DNA of 44,713 nt from Coprinus comatus. Its lineage: Eukaryota; Basidiomycota; Agaricomycetes; Agaricales; Agaricaceae. Position numbers and translations under genes: made by a program. The DNA is taken from positions 1-44,713 of the forward strand of contig JAWPGT010000134.1 in NCBI GenBank assembly GCA_034638255.1. The letters run 5' to 3'. Each line of letters opens with the position of its first letter. Within the stretch, counting starts at the first letter, position 1. The notes below the pieces were generated by a model. It did no database searches. It was given only the letters and a program-made list of their open reading frames with translations, and was not told where the DNA came from. This document shows positions 30,701 through 38,971 of this stretch, in pieces.

Positions 30701-32579
30701 CTCTAAGGATGAATATCCTGGTGTAAGGGCATTCGCTCTGAAAATGAAAAATGCGATTATGAATGCTCACGACTGCATATTAGCTCACCGGGTCAAAGAA
30801 ATCCGAACCGCAAATCGGAAGCATCTACCTTCACCATTTCAAATTGAAGATCTTGTTTATATCTCAACCAAGAACATATCTTTCCCCAAAGGATTGGCTA
30901 GGAAACTGGTACCTAAGTACGTTGGGCCGTATAAAATCACAAGGGATTTTGGAAATAACTCATATCAAGTGGGTCTTCCTCCTAATTTGAAAAGAAGGGG
31001 AATTCACAATGTGTTCCATGCGTCCCTCTTGAAAATTCACGTTCCTAATGATGACAGACTCTTTCCTGGAAGATCGGAGTCACAAATATGGAATTTTGAA
31101 GAAGGAGAAAAGGAATGGGCAGTAGAGAAAATTAAATCCCATTCTGGATCGGGTGAACATTCTCTATTCGAAGTTGAGTGGACTTCTGGTGATGTGACTT
31201 GGATGCCTTACCGACAAGTATTTCATCTCACAGCATTGGAACGGTATTTCGATTTAATTGGGATAGATGACATCTCTAAACTCAGGGATAATAGACAACA
31301 CATGGAAAAGGATGACGAGCACATTCTTCTGAATTCCATCAGTTTCCAATTGGAAATGGAATCGGAAGATAAATACTGGGAATACTTCTCACTCATATCA
31401 ACGGGTGCTTACTTTCTAGTTTCCCTTCTCTTCACCACTCTTCGTCTCTTCGTCACCATGGCCACTCACACCAACAATCTATTCCTCCCTATCTCACTCT
31501 CTCCCAACCTCGACATATCCGTTGCGCTCCCTCAAGACGTCATCATCTCTATCGACCTCCCCAACATTCGTATCAGCCATCCCGTCTATTGGAAGATCCT
31601 TGATCCTCGGGGTGAAGGAGCATGGAAGTCCTTCTCTCCTTGTTCATTCAGGGAATTTTTGATTTTCGACTTCCACATCCGAAGGAGTACTTCCAAGTAT
31701 ATGTACGCCTCCCCTATCGGATATGACGAGTTCGCTGGTATTTTCAATCTTCAGGACATCCCTTACAAATTGGTTGAATGGGACAAGGAGAGCAAAAAAT
31801 ATGTTCTTCCTTCTGGTGCTGATCATATCACCTTATCCCACATTGACCTCACCGTCTATGGTGACACCCGTCCTCCTGAAAAGCATCAAGCTCTGATTGA
31901 CTTAGGTCTCCAAGATGATAGGGGTAACATCGCTGTCAACTTAATAATGTCTATGGCAAGGAACTTGTTGGGTTTACCTAATATTACTGGCATGGGTAAC
32001 AATCCTCCTCCGCCTCCTCCCCCTTCAACTCCATCTCATGGCTATAGGGGTCGGGGTGCTGGTCCTGCCGCTCGTCATGTCCGTCGTATGACAAACGCTA
32101 CTTCATCCCCATTCTTCAACACTAGTCGAGGCCGCTTTTTCACCCGTGTGGGTCAACCTGTGGGAACCCGCACTTTGGAAACCAATACTTCCATCGTTGC
32201 TAGTACTCCCTCAACTCCTGCATTAGAAGCTCCTCCTACTTCTTCTGATCCTACTCTCAACCTAATCACCTCTTCTGAGGCTCGATCCGACTTCCAGAGT
32301 TTTGTTTCAGGACTTATGACCGCCTTCAATCAATCTCAGCAGGCAAATGCGTCAAGCTTGGCTTTGTCTAACAGCATGGCGGTTACGGTCCCAAGCTCCA
32401 TTCCCACTCCTACCATCAACCCATCCATGTTGAATACCCAGGGCAACCCCTTGGACTCCTCTTCTGCACCTCCAACTGGCGAAATGGATGCTGAAGAAGA
32501 TTTTATTGACTACACTGATGATGTAGATATGCCTAACGGAGCCACCAGCAACAACGGCACTGGGAACTCCCAGGTCTAG
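27768..32579 (+). CDS. pol: Pol polyprotein of the gypsy element, in frame after the UAG
   Basis: 1,603 residues counted from the codon after the UAG, in the same frame as Gag. It has no nearby ATG (first in-frame Met is in ELMEYAQ), so it probably needs read-through. Domains: RT with VVDLRERN, SVIDLSDAYEQI and FLDDLFV (FLDD in place of YxDD, about residue 241); RNase H with TDG Asp395, HEIEMLAGLE and TDHKGL; integrase with an HHCC zinc region (AHSILAHLG, CESCITC) and catalytic Asp817, Asp881 and Glu917, the last two 35 residues apart (VDFVGP, VSDRD, STERAN); the GPY/F module (YVGPYKI, HNVFHASLLK); a degenerate chromodomain at about 1116-1165 (EVEWTSGDVTWMPYRQV); then an extension of about 440 residues with no recognised domain. 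All catalytic residues are present. Confidence 0.9.
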   Translation, partial: QHQANIALNPPSLIIGSNVPLNLGGDRITKVSSKAVSLEEEDVLKTRKELMEYAQKVCKTAVETPLPPLREINHEIPLIDPDKTYSWRASKCPDSLSDLWIQKKNTYTQSGRWQLKPARNAVPMLLIPKVGKKGDPPKLRTVVDLRERNLNTRKLSSPLPDIETILRKLARAKYRSVIDLSDAYEQIRVIPEHVNRTAMNTPSGTMVSLVMQQGDCNASTTFQMIMSRIFGPYLGNFINNFLDDLFVTTQDLEDHVKYVKIVIDTLEHEKFYISPQKIRLLCDEVKVLGRMVSSEGIKMDPDKVDSLCKWKTPTNRDLLRGFLGSAGYLADDIDRVCIPMGVLHSLTGNTVPFHWEHIHQRAFQEVKDLAMKCKDHYRKPLEYGDNSPPVNMVTDGCITGIAGVISQGTDWKTANVAAFFSAKLKPAQQHYPVHEIEMLAGLETMMRHRDLLFGVHFRWYTDHKGLIHLFKQPNLSSRQVRWLEKMAEFDFEIIYVPGTENILSDALSRLYSNDGLGTVRAPSEYTYHDVIDTDRMPKDLITMPLLVGLEGVAELMAVTTRRRALEIANQDQGSVVPVEHKRKEGESTGTSKKTVPKKHSAKTPTPKTSQQKLTIRIPPRRCKESEKQDNDDDEGRETLTNLDDGIEKAPDQTHVVQDNDGIRDSGIPPSLIDIVNDVYHNLGIVELVKGRYSEDKFFKLILAQPSNYKNFIVKNNLIYLKEKDSELLCIPNISSNENPVHHTLISEAHSILAHLGARKTLLYLKEWVWWKEMVNDVQKFCESCITCMRNKPSNHKPYGLLNPLKTPHYPWESIGVDFVGPLPESNDRDASYDTITTIIDRLTGMVHLVPSRQNYNARQIAELMFREVYRLHGLPKTIVSDRDTLFTSTFWRHLNHLLGTKLSMSSAYHPESDGSTERANRTITQMLRICVITHQKDWASKLSSVEFAINSARSEVTGFAPFFLNYGRIPRTFVWNDPSKDEYPGVRAFALKMKNAIMNAHDCILAHRVKEIRTANRKHLPSPFQIEDLVYISTKNISFPKGLARKLVPKYVGPYKITRDFGNNSYQVGLPPNLKRRGIHNVFHASLLKIHVPNDDRLFPGRSESQIWNFEEGEKEWAVEKIKSHSGSGEHSLFEVEWTSGDVTWMPYRQVFHLTALERYFDLIGIDDISKLRDNRQHMEKDDEHILLNSISFQLEMESEDKYWEYFSLISTGAYFLVSLLFTTLRLFVTMATHTNNLFLPISLSPNLDISVALPQDVIISIDLPNIRISHPVYWKILDPRGEGAWKSFSPCSFREFLIFDFHIRRSTSKYMYASPIGYDEFAGIFNLQDIPYKLVEWDKESKKYVLPSGADHITLSHIDLTVYGDTRPPEKHQALIDLGLQDDRGNIAVNLIMSMARNLLGLPNITGMGNNPPPPPPPSTPSHGYRGRGAGPAARHVRRMTNATSSPFFNTSRGRFFTRVGQPVGTRTLETNTSIVASTPSTPALEAPPTSSDPTLNLITSSEARSDFQSFVSGLMTAFNQSQQANASSLALSNSMAVTVPSSIPTPTINPSMLNTQGNPLDSSSAPPTGEMDAEEDFIDYTDDVDMPNGATSNNGTGNSQV
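31458..32579 (+). CDS. Extension or possible third frame at the pol C terminus, unrecognised
   Basis: An in-frame ATG at 31,458 in the context GTCACCATGG is close to an ideal eukaryotic start. From it the frame gives 373 residues to the stop at 32,577. Just before it, a hydrophobic stretch (FLVSLLFTTLRLFV) is encoded by a pyrimidine-rich sequence that looks like a promoter or leader. The protein has a compact N-terminal half (RISHPVYWKILDPRGEGAWK, FREFLIFDFHIRR), a polyproline run, an Arg/Gly-rich part (RGRGAGPAARHVRR), and an acidic end (EMDAEEDFIDYTDDVDM). Codons here are clearly richer in C than in the rest of pol. It may be part of Pol, a separate product, or a captured gene. Confidence 0.5.
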   Translation: MATHTNNLFLPISLSPNLDISVALPQDVIISIDLPNIRISHPVYWKILDPRGEGAWKSFSPCSFREFLIFDFHIRRSTSKYMYASPIGYDEFAGIFNLQDIPYKLVEWDKESKKYVLPSGADHITLSHIDLTVYGDTRPPEKHQALIDLGLQDDRGNIAVNLIMSMARNLLGLPNITGMGNNPPPPPPPSTPSHGYRGRGAGPAARHVRRMTNATSSPFFNTSRGRFFTRVGQPVGTRTLETNTSIVASTPSTPALEAPPTSSDPTLNLITSSEARSDFQSFVSGLMTAFNQSQQANASSLALSNSMAVTVPSSIPTPTINPSMLNTQGNPLDSSSAPPTGEMDAEEDFIDYTDDVDMPNGATSNNGTGNSQV

Positions 32580-32760
32580 GGATTCGGATTGATTTCAGCC
32601 TAAAATTGGCTTTTCTTTTGTTTGTTTAATTTCTATTTGAAAATGGTCACTCTTTATTTTCTCTTTTGAAAAAACTTGATCACCACATTCATTTTAACAT
32701 GTTCACTGTTACCGTGTATTGAACGTCCTTTGTTAACTATTAGGCTGTCCGGAGGGCGTA
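32580..32760 (+). other. 3' untranslated part and polypurine tract
   Basis: A 181-bp stretch, T-rich after the pol stop, ending in GGAGGGCG (32,751-32,758) just before the 3' LTR. That short purine run is the likely plus-strand primer. The sequence TGTCCGGAG here is also found before the 3' LTR of the element at 35,105-37,578. Confidence 0.6.
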
Positions 32761-33018
32761 TGTAGCGTTTCTCTTGTTTACCACGTGATTATACCCGTTA
32801 TCTTATCCAACGATCATATGTTTATCTTTACTGTGGTTATGTTTCGTTTTATTTATGTTACAAACAAGAAAAATCCTGTATATAAAGCTTACTCCTGTAT
32901 TTACCTAGAGGCAGGCTTTTCGAATCGTACTGTTTGGAACACTTAATCGTTCTTGACTGACTTCGTTAAGGCTTCGTGTGTTCTACCGTGACTATCTAAT
33001 AGTCACGCTAGTGCCACA
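32761..33018 (+). repeat. 3' LTR of the gypsy element
   Basis: 258 bp, same as the 5' LTR by eye, followed by the AAAAC duplication at 33,019-33,023. Confidence 0.95.
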
Positions 33019-33023
33019 AAAAC

Positions 33024-34150
33024 TGGGAAACAAATCTGTATTATATAATCAAATAAACTGAAATGTACGACAAAATATTGTATACTAGAACAAAGATTTC
33101 GATTTTTCTACGTTGTAAGGACCCGGTGTTGGGATTGGATTCTCAGGTACAAACGTGTGTCGAGTCAAGGGTTGTCTATGGTGTTTGGACCACAATGACT
33201 GTTCTTTTTGTCCTGCTTATTAACAACCTTTTGGTTTGGACCTTCATGCTATAGCATGTGTTTCGTCTCTTATCTGACTGTCTTGTTCTCTTATATACTT
33301 ATAATGGGGGAGTAGATACCATGTAAACCTCAGTATTTGCTCGTCTTCATGATACTGAGGTTAGTTACCATTAAACTCTCTCTTTCGTTCTCATAACTCA
33401 TTTCTACTTATATAGTTATCTCGTTTATATTCTTATCACCCGGTGTTAGCTTTAAAGCTTAAGGGTGCTAGTGAGGGATAACAAGTTATTGAAGACACGG
33501 TTATGTCAAGCCCGGACTTTGCGTGTGACCTCATAACCGCGTCTTCAACAACCAACCACATCAGTGTCGAGGACTCTTAGATGACTATCGATGACCACTG
33601 GAGAAATATCAACTAATCATTCCGGTTTCATGCCTACACTTGAAAGTAGATGAGGTCTACAAAGAAATATTAGTTAAGTTAGACTCTAGGGAAGGGGAGG
33701 GAGAATGTTGCTCAATTTTGGGAGGGTAATTCGTTTGAGTTGTTTGCAAGGTGAAAAGAACCTAGTGAGGTCTGCCATAATTTAGTTTTCTGTAAACTGA
33801 ACTACAAAGCTCGATGATTAACATGCTAAATCGAGGTTTAATCTTTGTATTAGTAGTACCACGTATATAAGAATTATGACCTTACCACAGACTTGTTTTA
33901 TTAATAGGTAGGTTCTATCAAATGCAGTAGATACCCTTGTATTTTTAGACTCAAAGGCGATACACGCTTTGTGCACGCCGCTGATTCGTCATTATCAAGA
34001 ACTGATCCTATTTTACCACCTCCAAGCTCTTCAGGACGGCCAGTACCCACAATACCTTCTTAATTCTTCTATGATGTCTCACCATCGTAAGGTATATCGT
34101 GATTTACTCCAGTTTATGAGAATGTCCTAACAGAAACAGTTGCTCATTAG
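33024..34150. other. Intergenic, two hairpins, no gene seen
   Basis: This continues the pre-insertion sequence of the gypsy target. It has no supportable coding region. It holds an 11-bp perfect stem at 33,326-33,336 / 33,352-33,362 and a 21-bp stem with two mismatches at 33,485-33,505 / 33,532-33,552. The upstream exon and promoter of DUF6535 copy C are expected between about 34,000 and 34,212. Confidence 0.45.
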
Positions 34151-34497
34151 ACGTAATCTGACCACCAAGGATTACTGACGCCGGAAACGCAGCATTCGAA
34201 GGAATAGACCAAGTAATTATTGCAGTAATTGAAGGTTTAATAATGACGCGCTAAAATATATACGCACTTAGAACTTGGAAGTCATTGATGAGGCAGCAAA
34301 TGCGAAACGATGGGATTCTTTAAACAAGAAAGCAGAACAACTAACGAAAGAGACATACGACATTTGGAAGGAAGAATTACACAATCTTCTATTATTTGTA
34401 AGTCACCTAACTGCACAGAAAATATACTCCTGATGATATCTTATAGGCCAGTCTCTTTTCGGCAGTTGTGACAACATTTACCATCGAAGCTGCCAAG

Positions 34498-34929
34498 TGT
34501 CCTTCGATGACCTCGGAACCAAGTTGGTCTGATCAACCGACATCTCCAGTACTCGACGGGACCCACTCTGCTTTTATTCTCAATACTCCACTAGGTACCA
34601 CTATGTCCAGATGTGATGTTCGAGTAACGAAATGTTAGTCGAGTCACACGAGTCTTAATGAACCGGAAAGAGCGTTAGAGTCTATCGATTCAAAAGAAGC
34701 TGTCCTATCTAAGTACAACCATTGAGTTTATATAGGGAAGAAGGATAGGAGTAATATAGGCAGGGAGAAAGTAGTTCCAGACAATATGAAATATGTAGAA
34801 TGAAAGTAAGTTTTAATAATGGAAAGAGTAGGGTGATTAATAAGAAGGAATGAAGGATTATTCTAGGTGAGTGGAGGTCGTTCGAGGGAATGTACTAATG
34901 TACTAGAAGGAAGGGTCCGGATCGTCACA
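34498..34929 (+). mobile_element. Solo LTR, 432 bp, inserted in DUF6535 copy C
   Basis: It begins TGTCCTTCG and ends GATCGTCACA, with a perfect 5-bp duplication CCAAG at 34,493-34,497 and 34,930-34,934. Removing it and one CCAAG restores the frame (EAAK then TVQGDP), matching copy B. It contains a TATATAG motif near 34,730. The family is different from the gypsy element. The interior was presumably lost by LTR-LTR recombination. Confidence 0.9.
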
Positions 34930-35104
34930 CCAAGACAGTACAGGGTGATCCTGCAGGGTTGACAGTGCTCCTGCTACAAACGATTGTACTTCAACTAAAC
35001 AATCACTCAAACCCACAAGCAAATCTCTCCATTAATCTTAACCCAACGATAATACCTTCACTATATGCTCAGTGCATCAATGTTTTTTACTCCATCAGTC
35101 TTGC

Positions 35105-35264
35105 TGTAACCGGTCTTAGGGTTACAAGTAGGTGATATTCTTACACGTAGTCGAACAGCAGCTGATTCTGCATGGTCTCTGTATTTCAGAGTCGAAAAGG
35201 TAAGAATTAATTACATCGTAACTAGGTCCAACGTCTTATAAAGGGCGTTGGACAAATAAGAATA
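35105..35264. repeat. 5' LTR fragment of the TRIM-like element
   Basis: 160 bp matching 37,364-37,523 with two differences, each C against T at a CpG (35,152-region GTCG/GTTG and GCATGG/GCACGG). Both copies contain TATAAAG inside an 8-bp inverted stem GTCCAACG/CGTTGGAC. Confidence 0.85.
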
Positions 35265-36576
35265 CATCAGGATTTGGCGCATTTCCTTGAAGGTACTTGT
35301 GCTTCCTTGGAGGTGGTTTCAAGGAAGTACAAGTAACTTCAAGTAAGTTTTGGGGAAATCTGGAATTCTCCTTGGAGCAACTTGAAGAGCTGCTCCAAGC
35401 TCAATAAGTAGGTCCCTCTACCTTGAGGAAGCATGAAAATACTTGGGGACTGCTTGAAAATAGTATAATATTATAATATAATATAATTTTAATCATTTTT
35501 TTGAGAGGAGTAGAGTTAAAAAAAGTGTATTGTGACTCTAATCTAATACAAATGTAATAATATAATAGCTAAACTACTAATAAACGTGAGGCAACTGTAG
35601 AACAATATTATTAATAAAGTTATAAATCAAAAAAAATCAACTTACAATATAAAGATATCATCACAGTGTGCCGAGTTCTTCACCAAATCGTACGAGGCTG
35701 GTGGCATTGGAAAGCGGTGATTTGTGGCATTCTGTAGCGCCTAAAAACGCGTCAGGACGCGAAGAAATGGATATGTTAAAGGAGAATATGTAGGAATAGT
35801 ATAAAAAATAGAAAACACACCTTTAACCAATGAATACTCTCCCGTTTCGCGCCATTCTACCCTCTATTCATTCGCCTCTTCAATGTGGTTCTAACGAGCC
35901 TAAAAACGTGGCATATGACGCGAAATTGAGGTTGTTAGTAGTCTTGACCTCTGGTGGTTGTAGAGGGAGGAGTGTGATAGGGTGGATGTTGAATGTGTTG
36001 TGGCTGAGGGGAGGGGTGGGCCAGGCTATAGAAGTCAGGAGTTGAGTAGCAAGGTGACAGGCATGGGGTTGAGCATTTCGTCAAGGGGAATGGAAAGAAA
36101 TGGGGAGAGGCAGTAACATCGTGTGATGTGTCCATGTTCCCACTGTCACATGATCACCCATTTTCAAAATTTCGTCAAGTCCAAAATGCAGAATGTTCCT
36201 TAAGGGTGTCACACTTTCAATTCTTGGCTTCTAGGCACGTTCTTAGGCTCTACAGAACCGCACTGACAATACCTATCTAATGGTACTAGTTATATAGCTC
36301 TATGTGGTGTATTGGTTGCGCAATAATGCATTTATTGATTTCTCTACTGTAATACTGCCTAAGAATAAGAATTCTCAGAACATATTTGGTTGGCCCTTGA
36401 GAGAACTTGAAGTTCCTTGTAGAAGATATTTTACTTGAAGCCACTTTGGGCTCCTTGGAGAAATTTTCACCAAGGTATCATAAGGTACCCACAAGGATAT
36501 TAAGGAGCATAAGCTGACTTAAGCCCTAAAAGGAGCAGTAAGTAGCCCAAAAAAAAGTGCGCAAAATCCTGATGAA
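35265..36576. mobile_element. Nested 1.3-kb element with inverted ends and subterminal motif clusters
   Basis: The left end CATCAGGATTTGGCGCATTT is the near-exact inverse of the right end AAGTGCGCAAAATCCTGATG, with two to three mismatches in 20. Both subterminal regions (about 150-200 bp) are crowded with CTTGGAG, CTTGAAG, CCTTGAGG and related words on both strands. Such clusters are common in transposase-binding ends of DNA transposons. The interior has no transposase. No clear target duplication is visible and the remainder of the host LTR could not be traced with confidence. The superfamily is unknown. Confidence 0.6.
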
Positions 36577-36670
36577 CATAATTTATCTGATGTGGTATTG
36601 GTGCTCATATAGTTTGTGGTAACTGAATTTGGTCCAAGTTTTCGGCCAACTGGTCCATGGGTGTGGATGC

Positions 36671-37216
36671 TCATGAGTCCAGAGGTTTATCTCGCCTAAT
36701 TTGGTGGTATGCTGATGCCAGGTTGTTGATTAGACTATTCACTACTCGGTGGTATGTTTTTGATGATATCATCGAGTGGCCAGTTATTCCTGCACTCTCG
36801 TATGATATTGTTGCTATTTCATGTGCTTTGGCTATGATAGTTTCACGCCATCTCACATTGTTAATTTGGTATATGTCCCATGCCGTGTGATTGTGTATTA
36901 GCTGTGAGTCGTTAGATTGATTTGTTATTCTCCCTTTATTGGGATTACTGGTGGTTGGTTTGTCACGACTCCGAGATGTTGTCACCTCGGTGGTATTATT
37001 TATTTCCATATATACGCGTTCTGTAATATTGGACACGTGTCCAGATGGTATTGTTGCTTGACTCCAGTGCAGACTGGGGTCCTCTATGCTGTAGTCGAAT
37101 GTCGACCAATGTGCATCACGCAATGGATGGTAGGCCAAGCTGACATTGTTCTCCCCCCAGCTTTGATGCTCAATGTCCGTGTCAACAGTGTTATTAATAT
37201 ATAGATCCATGCTCAT
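36671..37216 (-). CDS. 181-codon open frame inside the TRIM-like element, unrecognised
   Basis: It starts MSMDLYINNTVDTD from an ATG and remains open to a stop at 36,671. The protein is polar, rich in Asn, Ser, Thr, Ile and His, and has no visible motif. It could be a remnant of a gag-like frame if the element is read on the minus strand, or chance. I cannot decide. Confidence 0.25.
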   Translation of the reverse strand: MSMDLYINNTVDTDIEHQSWGENNVSLAYHPLRDAHWSTFDYSIEDPSLHWSQATIPSGHVSNITERVYMEINNTTEVTTSRSRDKPTTSNPNKGRITNQSNDSQLIHNHTAWDIYQINNVRWRETIIAKAHEIATISYESAGITGHSMISSKTYHRVVNSLINNLASAYHQIRRDKPLDS

Positions 37217-37348
37217 AGCAGTAATATGATAAGTGTATTAAGCTCGTGATTGGTAGACAATCCTGGTTTATGTGGTTGAGTTGTTAACTCGGAATCGGTA
37301 GTATGGGTTACAGGAGGGCTGAGAAGAGAGAAGTTGTGTACAGTGTCC

Positions 37349-37363
37349 GGAGAATCAAAAAAG
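37349..37363 (+). promoter_or_regulatory. Candidate polypurine tract of the TRIM-like element
   Basis: GGAGAATCAAAAAAG directly precedes the 3' LTR start TGTAAC. This supports plus-strand orientation for the element. Confidence 0.45.
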
Positions 37364-37578
37364 TGTAACCGGTCTTAGGGTTACAAGTAGGTGATATTCT
37401 TACACGTAGTTGAACAGCAGCTGATTCTGCACGGTCTCTGTATTTCAGAGTCGAAAAGGTAAGAATTAATTACATCGTAACTAGGTCCAACGTCTTATAA
37501 AGGGCGTTGGACAAATAAGAATAAACTTTAAAAAATTGAAACATAACAGATGACGTATTAGGTCATCTACCCGTTACA
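37364..37578. repeat. 3' LTR of the TRIM-like element
   Basis: 215 bp, TGTAACCGGT to CCCGTTACA, with inverted termini of about nine out of eleven bases. It is followed by the CTTGC duplication and then the coding sequence of DUF6535 copy C resumes in frame. Confidence 0.85.
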
Positions 37579-38918
37579 CTTGCGCTCAGCCTTGTCTCAG
37601 TTGTAGGGGGGATTGTATGTCTACAATGGCTGCGCGAGTTTGGTAGGAATATCACAGGCGTGTCGAACAAAGAGGATCTATTACTTCAACATCAACGTCA
37701 TGAAAGTCTCCATTTGTGGGGTGTTTCGATCTTCCTCAACATACTACCACTACTTCTACTGATCGCACTCGGTCTCTTCTTCACCGGGTTCATGATCTCA
37801 CAATGGGATTCAAGGTTGCTTGCCTCAGGACCTATAACGTTCCTTTTCGGTCTATCCGGCGTATTTATTGTCTGTACCACGGTACTCCCCAGCTACCAGC
37901 TCCTCTTCCTTACACAAAAATCGCATCTTACAAGCGCCCAGAATATACTTCGACCTACACTTTGTCCATATCGGTCACCACAATCGTGGCTGTTTCACTT
38001 ATTCCTCCAAAAGATTTTCGTCTTTACAACCATTCTACCACTAAGTGACATAAAACCCGACTTTTTGAGCGCCATGGAGGGCATCAACAGTTGGTTGGAC
38101 TATGATATAAAGGGTACAAAAAAGTGGAAAGAGAAAGCAGGGGCTGTAGAAATAATAAATCAATCTCTGTTATGGATATCTTGCGAGTATAGGCAGGTGG
38201 TTACAGTTGCTCTGGATGCGTACTCTTGCATGGTGTTCGCTTCTTGCCATGGGACACGGATGATGTTGAAGCAAAAAGGCATACAACCAGAATATATGAA
38301 GTGGGAGTGGGAGGAAAGGAATTTATTGGCATTATTTGAAACAGAGAGTAATATCAATGACACGCAAATACTCCGGAGGATTCGTGCAAAGGCAGTGATT
38401 GATGCAATAGCAGAATGGAATGGGTCGGACTCACTGGAATGTATGCCACCGTTCTCAGATATTCTGGGTTTGGAAAAATCCATTGGTGACATGGACCATG
38501 AGTCTAGAAGAGGTAAGCATCTATATATGCTATGTAGTTCCTTTAGTAAGCTTTTCTCTAGCTCTCATGAAGGACATCGCCACTGGCTTGAGGAGAAATT
38601 CTGAGAATACCTGGGTTACTCAAGAGAACGCGGTCGCTGTTGCCTGTCATATGATCGACCAATCTTTGCTTCATTCAGATGAGACAATTTCCATTTTGCA
38701 AGAATTGTGCAAGCGTCCAAGTAGTCGATCACTTCGCCTCATATGCTATCTCTGTGACAAACTTCGGGAAAAGATAAGCTCAGACCACAAGTGCAATTTA
38801 CTGGTCTACATATTCAACAATGTCTTTCCTTGTGTGAACTCTGCACACTACAAAGATCTTGCACCAATACTTGGCAGGAGGCTGTTTGTAAAATGTGATA
38901 AATGTTTTATCGATCCTT

Positions 38919-38971
38919 GTTCGTCATCTCATCTACTTTTCTTTCCCCCTCTGATCACCATTATTCCTTAG
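38919..38971 (+). other. Intron of DUF6535 copy C with GTTCGT donor
   Basis: 53 bp, GTTCGT donor, CTGAT branch-like site, TCCTTAG end, phase 1. Same place and length as in copies A and B. Confidence 0.75.

Larger units (their letters stand above)
23537..33018 (+). mobile_element. Complete Ty3/gypsy (chromovirus-like) LTR retrotransposon
   Basis: The element is 9,482 bp with 258-bp LTRs (23,537-23,794 and 32,761-33,018) that look identical by eye, begin TGTAG and end CCACA, and are flanked by AAAAC duplications. Domain order is Gag, zinc knuckle, protease, RT, RNase H, integrase, GPY/F and chromodomain-like, which is the Ty3/gypsy order. The interior is about 9.0 kb, longer than common for chromoviruses. 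Two segments account for this: one between the zinc knuckle and the protease, and one after the chromodomain. Identical LTRs indicate a recent insertion. One in-frame UAG separates gag-pro from pol. Confidence 0.95.
35105..37578. mobile_element. 2.47-kb LTR element (TRIM-like), inserted in DUF6535 copy C
   Basis: It is flanked by CTTGC duplications (35,100-35,104 and 37,579-37,583) and has the termini TGTAAC and GTTACA. The 3' LTR is 37,364-37,578 (215 bp). The first 160 bp of the 5' LTR (35,105-35,264) match it with two differences, after which the 5' LTR is broken by another insertion. The interior that belongs to it (about 36,577-37,363) is under 0.8 kb and encodes no RT or integrase, so it would depend on another element. 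A purine-rich GGAGAATCAAAAAAG lies directly before the 3' LTR. A 181-codon minus-strand frame (36,671-37,216) has no recognised homology. Confidence 0.85.

Noticed and set aside
35105..37578. Placing a tRNA-iMet primer site at TGGTATTGGTGCTC (about 36,592) in the TRIM-like element
   Set aside because: Only the first six bases fit a typical TGGTAT start, and the end of the broken 5' LTR cannot be located, so its position relative to the LTR is unknown.
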